51,337 nt of DNA. Origin: Flavobacteriaceae bacterium (lineage in GTDB: Bacteria; Bacteroidota; Bacteroidia; Flavobacteriales; Flavobacteriaceae). Of this stretch, positions 45,763 to 51,337 are shown piece after piece (within the stretch, counting starts at the first letter, position 1; each line of letters begins with the position of its first letter). The DNA is taken from positions 1-51,337 of the forward strand of contig JAMJVX010000035.1 in the NCBI GenBank assembly GCA_023558315.1, given 5' to 3'. Made by a program: the position numbers and the translations under genes. Under the pieces are notes generated by a model that saw nothing but the letters and a program-made list of their open reading frames with translations, was not told the origin of the DNA and made no database searches.

Positions 45763-47712
45763 TTATTGAATTCTCTTTATTTTAAGAAAATGAACTGTTA
45801 AATCTTTATTGGATTCTGCCCAAATCCTAACTTCAACAGCTTCCATATGCTGACTCTCATTTAGGGCAAATTTACCTATAATTCTTTTATTTTTTCCATC
45901 ACTGCCAGACATTATCTTATTTTTCACTTCTCCAAAATTAGAAATGGAGACACTCCAATTCCCTATTTGTTCTTTAGAATTATTTACGCTGTTATATTCA
46001 ATCTCAAATTGATAGTTGCCTGCTGGTAACTTTTGGTATGGACCATATGTTAATAACCCTCTAGTAGATTTATCTTTAGTTAAAAAACATTCTTGAGTTT
46101 GTTTTCCCAAATGTGTTGACAACTCACATCCTTTCCATATCAACTCTTCGCCTACTTCAATTTTTGGAATTTCTATATCCTCAAAATTACTTCCAATGTT
46201 ATCTTTATTTTGGATATTTAATTTGTCTTTTCCATATACATAAACCCAATACCTTGAACAATCTTTTATTAATTTAGGTTCTCCTGCAACTGCTTTTAGC
46301 CATATAGGGGCTTCTAAATAATCTTTACTTTCATAGGTATAATCATCAATTATTTTTTTCAAAACAGCAAAATCATAACTAGATTTAAAATGCCTTTTTG
46401 AGGACAATCCTTGTTTTTCTAATTGTATATTATGATAGGCTATATTTAAATTTAACTTACTAAATCCTGTTATAACTTTAGCATCCCAAAACTCAGCAAT
46501 ACCATTATCTAACTTTTCTTTTTTGAGGACTTCATCAATGCATGAAATATATTTAGGGTAATATTTTATAAACCCATATTCTTTTACACCTTTATATGAT
46601 ACTAAACTTATTTTCAAAGTAATAAATATGATACATGTTATCGCAATTGGAAGAATACGTTTATACCAAAAATGATAAATATATAAAATGGGGATAATAA
46701 TAATCCAAAAAAAGGTAGGGATTTGATATCTAAGCGCGTATAATTCATCGCTCAAAACCATTAGTAAAGTTGTTGTACATATTGATAAAAAAGAAAATAT
46801 AAATATCCAAGATAATTTAGAATTATCTCTTTTTCCTTTACATAATAAAATAAAATTATATAGAGTAATTCCTATATATAACAATAAAAAAACTCCAAAT
46901 ATTGAACTTTGTTGTATTACAAAATTAAAAGGCTCAATGATTTTATCAAAATTATCTATTAAATTATCAATTGTTAGCGGTTTTGCTGCACGTCCAGATA
47001 CCGCACTTGGTCTTATCCATTTGTAAACTTGTAAACCTAATACACTGAAAAATAAAATTCCTACTAATGGCAGTTTATTTTTTAATGAAAAATCACGCTT
47101 TCTTATTGCCAGTATAAACTCTATAACAATAAAAGGAACAATAAACCAGAGTATAAATAATGGGTCTGAAAAAGTAGTGGCAAAAGCAATGCCTGACATT
47201 ACTATAAATAAACCTATTTTGTAATATTTATTATTTTCTTCATTAAATCTCATCCATAAAACAATTAAAAAAAGAACCATCAAAAATGCCCCATAATGGA
47301 AGACAGCTTTAAAAATCAAGTTAAATGGGATAACGTTATTTGTGGCTAATCCAAGCAAAAACACTATAATAGTCAAACTACCTATTAAATGTTTCTCGCC
47401 TATAGTATACTTAGCTATAGATTTCATTATTAGAAAAGTGAAAATCACTTGAACTATTGAAATAATAACCATTTGTGTATAAATATTTGAGTGTGACAGA
47501 AAAGCTACTATTGCTAGGGGATAATCAGGGAACAAAAAAAGAGCAGGCGGAAATGACCAATCTGTAAAGCGTCCTCCATTTTTAAATACATCTTTTAAAA
47601 TTAGAGGAATAAAAAGTAAATCAGCGTTTATTAATTTTCTAACAACTGTATTTCCCTTAGAAAAAATTCTAGCAAAATCAAAACATAATAAATTTATTCC
47701 ATTAATTATCAA
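45763..47712 (-). CDS. Polytopic membrane protein of glycosyltransferase-like layout
   Basis: 649 aa from a TTG at 47712. About ten hydrophobic helices lie in the first 370 residues, followed by a large soluble domain with a C-terminal beta-sandwich (about 540-649, LLTYGPYQKLPAGNYQFEIEYN to VHFLKIKRIQ) that resembles a carbohydrate-binding module. The layout is like PMT/GT39-type lipid-linked sugar transferases, but I see no decisive catalytic signature, so the class is tentative. The frame stays open for 38 codons upstream of 47712 (to 47826) with no ATG, and reads like coding sequence. A non-ATG start there (ATT at 47824-47826) would fit the -7 box at 47854-47861. It precedes two lipoproteins with gaps of 3 and 11 bases. 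Confidence 0.72.
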   Translation of the reverse strand: MIINGINLLCFDFARIFSKGNTVVRKLINADLLFIPLILKDVFKNGGRFTDWSFPPALFLFPDYPLAIVAFLSHSNIYTQMVIISIVQVIFTFLIMKSIAKYTIGEKHLIGSLTIIVFLLGLATNNVIPFNLIFKAVFHYGAFLMVLFLIVLWMRFNEENNKYYKIGLFIVMSGIAFATTFSDPLFILWFIVPFIVIEFILAIRKRDFSLKNKLPLVGILFFSVLGLQVYKWIRPSAVSGRAAKPLTIDNLIDNFDKIIEPFNFVIQQSSIFGVFLLLYIGITLYNFILLCKGKRDNSKLSWIFIFSFLSICTTTLLMVLSDELYALRYQIPTFFWIIIIPILYIYHFWYKRILPIAITCIIFITLKISLVSYKGVKEYGFIKYYPKYISCIDEVLKKEKLDNGIAEFWDAKVITGFSKLNLNIAYHNIQLEKQGLSSKRHFKSSYDFAVLKKIIDDYTYESKDYLEAPIWLKAVAGEPKLIKDCSRYWVYVYGKDKLNIQNKDNIGSNFEDIEIPKIEVGEELIWKGCELSTHLGKQTQECFLTKDKSTRGLLTYGPYQKLPAGNYQFEIEYNSVNNSKEQIGNWSVSISNFGEVKNKIMSGSDGKNKRIIGKFALNESQHMEAVEVRIWAESNKDLTVHFLKIKRIQ

Positions 47713-47853
47713 TAAACACTTGGCAAGTATATTGATATTGCGAGTTGAGAATAATTTAAGCGAAGTGAACTTATTATAAAAGTGTAATATTTTTTTGAAT
47801 AATGAAATAATAATTTTACTTTTAATTTATAGATGTTTAAATTATAAACTAGG

Positions 47854-47861
47854 CAAAAGTA
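47854..47861 (-). promoter_or_regulatory. Predicted -7 box (TACTTTTG) of the three-gene surface operon
   Basis: Minus-strand exact TAnnTTTG match in the 233-base gap between the membrane-protein gene and thiL. It lies 28 bases upstream of the open frame at 47826 but 141 bases from the TTG at 47712, which favours a start near 47826. Confidence 0.5.
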
Positions 47862-47918
47862 ATATTACAAAACTTATTTTTAAAATTATATTACTTATAT
47901 ATTTTCATTATCAAAGAA

Positions 47919-47926
47919 TATCTTTG
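47919..47926 (+). promoter_or_regulatory. Predicted -7 box (TATCTTTG) of thiL
   Basis: Exact TAnnTTTG match, 19 bases before the thiL ATG. No TPP-riboswitch-like structure is visible in the short leader. Confidence 0.55.
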
Positions 47927-47945
47927 CAAAAAATAAGTTCCAAAA

Positions 47946-48995
47946 ATGTTAGAAAATAAAAACACTTCACTGACTCCTTTATCTACAATTGGAGAATTTC
48001 CACTCATAAAACATTTAACTAAAAAGTTTAGTTTAGATCCTTCTTTAGATACAGAATGTGGCATTGGTGATGATTCAGCTGTACTATCAAAAAGAGAACA
48101 TCCTACCCTTGTTAGTAGTGATTTATTAATAGAAAACATTCATTTTGATTTAAGTTATGTCCCTTTAAAACACCTAGGGTATAAAGCCATTATGGTGAAC
48201 CTATCAGATATCTTTGCAATGAATGGTACTCCTACGCAAGTATTAGTAAATATAGCTGTTTCAAATCGCTTTACATTAGAAGCCTTAGAAGAACTTTATG
48301 AAGGAATTGCTTTAGCTTGTAAAAGATATAAAGTGGATTTAATTGGTGGAGATACTTCCTCTGCTACAAAAGGGTTGACACTTTCCATAACAGTTTTAGG
48401 AACTGCTAAAAAAGAGAATATAGCGTACAGAAAAGGTGCCAAAAAAAATGATTTATTAGTGGTAAGTGGAGATATAGGAGCAGCATATATGGGCTTGCAA
48501 GTACTTGAAAGAGAAAAAGAAGTTTTTAAAGTAAATCCCAAATCCCAACCAGATTTATCACCCTATACGTATTGTATAGAAAGGCAATTAAAACCTGAGG
48601 CAAGAAAAGATGTCATTGATTTATTAGAAAAACTAAAAATTGTTCCTACTTCTATGATTGATATCAGCGATGGGCTTTCTTCCGAGTGTATTCACCTTTG
48701 TAAATCCTCAAAAGTAGGATGTCGTCTATATGAAGAAAAAATCCCTATGGACCCTGAGATGCTTCGCACGTGCGATGAGTTATCTATTCCAAATATGACT
48801 GCCGCCTTTCAAGGAGGGGAAGATTACGAACTCTTATTTACTATAAATCCATCCGATTATGAAAAAATCAAAGACAATCCGTTAGTGAGTGTTATTGGGC
48901 ATATTACTGATGAAAACGAAGGGTATTATTGGGTTACTGGATTGGGGCAATCTATAGAATTAGAAGCACAAGGCTGGGATGCTTTGAAAAAATAA
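47946..48995 (+). CDS. thiL: Thiamine-monophosphate kinase ThiL
   Basis: 349 aa. It phosphorylates thiamine monophosphate to the active diphosphate, the last step of the pathway. Motifs: IGEFPLIKHL at the N-terminus, CGIGDDSAVL, the metal/ATP-binding SSDLLIENIHFDL, VNLSDIFAMNGTP, LIGGDTSSA, LVVSGDIGAAYMGLQVL, MIDISDGLSSECIHLC and FQGGEDYELLF. Length and all PurM-superfamily motifs fit. It is monocistronic with its own promoter; other thi genes are not in view. It converges with the ZIP gene, four bases between stops. Confidence 0.96.
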   Translation: MLENKNTSLTPLSTIGEFPLIKHLTKKFSLDPSLDTECGIGDDSAVLSKREHPTLVSSDLLIENIHFDLSYVPLKHLGYKAIMVNLSDIFAMNGTPTQVLVNIAVSNRFTLEALEELYEGIALACKRYKVDLIGGDTSSATKGLTLSITVLGTAKKENIAYRKGAKKNDLLVVSGDIGAAYMGLQVLEREKEVFKVNPKSQPDLSPYTYCIERQLKPEARKDVIDLLEKLKIVPTSMIDISDGLSSECIHLCKSSKVGCRLYEEKIPMDPEMLRTCDELSIPNMTAAFQGGEDYELLFTINPSDYEKIKDNPLVSVIGHITDENEGYYWVTGLGQSIELEAQGWDALKK

Positions 48996-48999
48996 TTTC

Positions 49000-49821
49000 T
49001 TACCCCAAAGCCACGTCCAAGACCATCATAATGATAAATCCACCGATAAATCCTAAAGTGGCGATGTCTGTATTTTTATCTAACTGTGTTTCTGGGATAA
49101 CCTCTTCTATCACTACGAATATCATCGCTCCTGCTGCAAACGCAAGTGCATAAGGCAATATAGGTGTGAAGAAAGTTACTGCAACCGCACCTAATACTGC
49201 TGCAATGGGTTCTACAATAGCAGAGAGTTGTCCATACCAAAAACTTTTAAATCTACTTAATCCTTGTCTTCTTAAGGGTGCAGAAATGGCAATACCTTCT
49301 GGGAAATTTTGTAGTCCAATTCCCATCGCTAAAACTATAGCGCCGCCCACAGTTGCTTCAGGCATTCCAATGGCAACACCTCCAAATAATACACCTATAG
49401 CGAGACCTTCTGGGATGTTGTGTAATGTAATAGCTAATGCCAAAAGTGTTGTTCTTTTCCATGGCGTCTTTATCCCTTCTTTTTCTGATTCTTTAAAATT
49501 GATATGTAAGTGAGGCAAAATTTTATCTAATCCAAAAATAAATAATGCGCCTAAGGCAAATCCAATCGCTGCAGGAAGTACTTTTTCAAATCCTTCTCCT
49601 TTGCTCATAGCTATACTTGGAGAGAGCAAACTCCAAAAACTAGCCGCAACCATCACCCCACCTGTAAATCCTAGCATCCCATCTAAAGCAATTCTGTGTA
49701 TTTTTTTAAATAAAAAAACAACGGAGGCTCCTAGGGCAGTCACTCCCCAAGTAAATAACCCAGCGTAAAGTGCTCCCATCGTAGGAGAAATATTTTCAAA
49801 AAAAGAAATGATTTTATCCAT
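49000..49821 (-). CDS. ZIP-family divalent metal transporter
   Basis: 273 aa from the ATG at 49821. The longer frame (49875) is rejected because its start lies above the -7 box (49836-49843). About eight membrane helices. Metal-site motifs of ZIP proteins are present: LALAITLHNIPEGLAIGV in helix 4, GIGLQNFPEGIAIS in helix 5 and VIEEVIPET near the end. It should bring zinc or another divalent metal into the cytoplasm. Between helices 3 and 4 is a short His-containing loop (ILPHLHINFKE). It is convergent with thiL and divergent from htpG. Confidence 0.92.
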   Translation of the reverse strand: MDKIISFFENISPTMGALYAGLFTWGVTALGASVVFLFKKIHRIALDGMLGFTGGVMVAASFWSLLSPSIAMSKGEGFEKVLPAAIGFALGALFIFGLDKILPHLHINFKESEKEGIKTPWKRTTLLALAITLHNIPEGLAIGVLFGGVAIGMPEATVGGAIVLAMGIGLQNFPEGIAISAPLRRQGLSRFKSFWYGQLSAIVEPIAAVLGAVAVTFFTPILPYALAFAAGAMIFVVIEEVIPETQLDKNTDIATLGFIGGFIIMMVLDVALG

Positions 49822-49835
49822 TATTGCGAAAAAGG

Positions 49836-49843
49836 CAAAAATA
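49836..49843 (-). promoter_or_regulatory. Predicted promoter of the ZIP gene (-7 TATTTTTG, -33 TTG)
   Basis: Minus-strand exact TAnnTTTG match, 14 bases before the ATG at 49821, with a TTG at 49860-49862 placed 16 bp upstream, near the Bacteroidetes -33 spacing. It is the best two-element promoter in the window and excludes the 49875 start. Confidence 0.65.
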
Positions 49844-49967
49844 CACAAGTTTAGGTAACCAAAAACTCTAAACAAGGAATAGATTATAAATTGGTTCTGC
49901 CATATTGACGTAATAATATAATATGGTATTTTTTTTGCTAAATCAATTCAAAAAATATAAAATAATT

Positions 49968-51337
49968 ATGGCAACAGGTAAAATAAATGTATCCGTAGAA
50001 AATATTTTTCCATTAATAAAAAAGTTTTTATATAGTGACCACGAAATATTTTTACGAGAATTAGTATCAAACGCAACAGACGCATCTTTAAAACTAAAAC
50101 ACCTAAGTAATATTGGAGAGTTTAAAGGCGAATTAGACAACATTAAAATTGAAATTAAAGTTGACAGCAAAAACAAAACGCTGCATATCATTGACCAAGG
50201 GATAGGGATGACTGCCGATGAAGTGAAAAAATATATTAATGAAGTAGCTTTTTCAGGGGCAGAAGAGTTTCTTGAAAAATATAAAGATTCTGCTAAGGAC
50301 AGTGGAATAATCGGTCATTTTGGATTAGGTTTTTACTCTGCCTTTATGGTTGCTGACAAAGTTGAAATTATTTCAAAATCTCATAAAGATGAACCTGCTG
50401 CTCATTGGGTTTGTGATGGGTCTCCAAATTTCACATTAGAAAAAGCGGATAAAAAAGAAAGAGGTACAGAAATAATCTTGCATGTTGCGGAAGATTCTAA
50501 AGAATTTTTAGAAGAAAGTCGCATACGTCAATTACTGACAAAGTATAATAAATTTATGCCTGTCCCAATTAAATTTGGTACAAAAGAAATTACGAAGGAG
50601 CAACCTAAAGCGGATAAAAATGAGAAAGAGGAAGATACAGAAAAAAAAGAAGAAAAAATCACTGTAGATGATATCATAAATAATCCTAATCCAGCTTGGA
50701 CAAAAGCCCCTAAAGATTTAAAAAAGGAAGACTATTTAAGTTTTTACAGGGAGTTATATCCAATGCAATTTGAGGAGCCTTTGTTCAATATCCACCTCAA
50801 TGTTGACTATCCTTTTACGCTTACAGGAATTCTATATTTTCCTAAAATCAGTAACGATATAAGTATTCAAAAAGAAAAAATTCAACTCTATCAAAATCAA
50901 GTATTTGTTACGGATAATGTAGAAGGAATCGTTCCAGAATTTTTAACCCTTTTACGAGGGGTGATTGATTCACCAGATATTCCTTTGAATGTTTCTAGAA
51001 GTTATTTACAAGCGGATGGGGCTGTAAAGAAAATTACAAACTACATCACTAGAAAAGTAGCAGATAAACTGAGTAGTTTATTTAAAGAAGACAGAAAAGA
51101 GTTTGAGAAAAAATGGAATGATATCAAAGTTATCATTGAATATGGAATGTTGTCTGAAGAAAAATTTTATGAAAAAGCAGAGAATTTTGCCTTATTTCCA
51201 ACCGTTGATGGTGAGTACTTCACATATCAAGAGTTAGTAGATAAGATTAAAGAGAATCAAACAGATAAAGACAAAAAATTAATTGTTTTATATGCCTCAA
51301 ATGAGGAAGAGCAACACAGTTATATACAAGAAGCAAA
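49968..51337 (+). CDS. htpG: Molecular chaperone HtpG (Hsp90), 3' end outside the window
   Basis: 456 complete codons, open to the window edge; the family is usually 600-630 aa, so roughly a quarter is missing on the right. Begins MATGKINVSVENIFPLIKKFLYS. GHKL ATPase motifs: FLRELVSNATDASLK (Asn/Asp), IDQGIGMTADEV, and GHFGLGFYSAFMVADKVEI. The acidic charged linker is at about 205-232 (KADKNEKEEDTEKKEEK), followed by the middle domain with NPAWTK and LTGILYFPKISND. It assists folding of client proteins in the cytoplasm. The start is clear, being the conserved MATGKINVS. Regulation by heat cannot be seen. Confidence 0.96.
   Translation, partial: MATGKINVSVENIFPLIKKFLYSDHEIFLRELVSNATDASLKLKHLSNIGEFKGELDNIKIEIKVDSKNKTLHIIDQGIGMTADEVKKYINEVAFSGAEEFLEKYKDSAKDSGIIGHFGLGFYSAFMVADKVEIISKSHKDEPAAHWVCDGSPNFTLEKADKKERGTEIILHVAEDSKEFLEESRIRQLLTKYNKFMPVPIKFGTKEITKEQPKADKNEKEEDTEKKEEKITVDDIINNPNPAWTKAPKDLKKEDYLSFYRELYPMQFEEPLFNIHLNVDYPFTLTGILYFPKISNDISIQKEKIQLYQNQVFVTDNVEGIVPEFLTLLRGVIDSPDIPLNVSRSYLQADGAVKKITNYITRKVADKLSSLFKEDRKEFEKKWNDIKVIIEYGMLSEEKFYEKAENFALFPTVDGEYFTYQELVDKIKENQTDKDKKLIVLYASNEEEQHSYIQEA

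Noticed and set aside
49905-49922. TTGACG and TATAAT upstream of htpG looking like a classical sigma-70 promoter
   Set aside because: The two hexamers are only six bases apart, and this group uses TAnnTTTG promoters; the nearby long T run (TA followed by eight T and G) does not match that box either. I see no confident htpG promoter.

Overview
The window looks like chromosomal DNA of a low-GC member of the Bacteroidota, most likely a marine flavobacterium (family Flavobacteriaceae). Supporting evidence: a SusC/SusD pair, an alternative complex III (act) respiratory operon joined to cytochrome oxidase genes, a short (288 aa) RpoD-type primary sigma factor, exact copies of the Bacteroidetes -7 box TAnnTTTG upstream of at least thirteen transcription units, many lipoproteins with Bacteroidetes-style lipoboxes, and little purine-rich Shine-Dalgarno signal. 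The order is coherent and mostly housekeeping. I see no phage, insertion sequence, CRISPR array or integrase, and no gene-free stretch above 300 bases.

Layout. 1-2340: tail of an upstream gene, then a lipoprotein with three sandwich domains and sixteen 21-residue leucine-rich repeats, closed by a strong terminator. 2342-7574: cell-wall genes mltG and dapF on the minus strand, divergent from an HtrA/Deg protease, trmD and a coiled-coil protein with a possible RmuC-like nuclease core. 7581-14169: tRNA-Phe, a tightly packed envelope operon (coaX, outer-membrane barrel, TPR protein, lptC, small membrane protein, CorC-type protein), rpoD and tRNA-Leu. 14218-15594: M20 dipeptidase.

15602-28699: a nutrient-uptake locus. 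A LacI-type regulator is divergent from susC-susD, with a perfect 20-bp palindrome between them. After a terminator comes a second minus-strand unit of two giant paralogous CRTAC1-like (VCBS/FG-GAP plus ASPIC/UnbV) lipoproteins flanking an unrecognised 201-aa lipoprotein. There is no glycoside hydrolase, lyase or sulfatase, so the substrate cannot be read from the sequence.

28700-43085: ruvB, a DUF6607-like secreted protein, then the 12-kb minus-strand respiratory operon actA-actB-SDR-actC-actD-actE-actF-coxB-coxA. Its products would oxidise menaquinol and pass electrons through c-type hemes to an aa3-type oxidase. Oddities are a short-chain dehydrogenase inside the operon, a hexaheme ActA and a histidine-rich ActF loop.

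43136-51337: a three-gene minus-strand unit (membrane protein of glycosyltransferase-like layout, choice-of-anchor-B lipoprotein, seven-repeat propeller lipoprotein), then thiL, a ZIP metal transporter, and htpG, which runs off the right edge.

Best leads for something undescribed are the LacI/SusCD/CRTAC1 locus with its 201-aa partner, the SDR inside the act operon, and the 43136-47826 surface-protein operon whose first gene lacks any ATG start. All functional statements are from reading motifs by eye; no database search was run.
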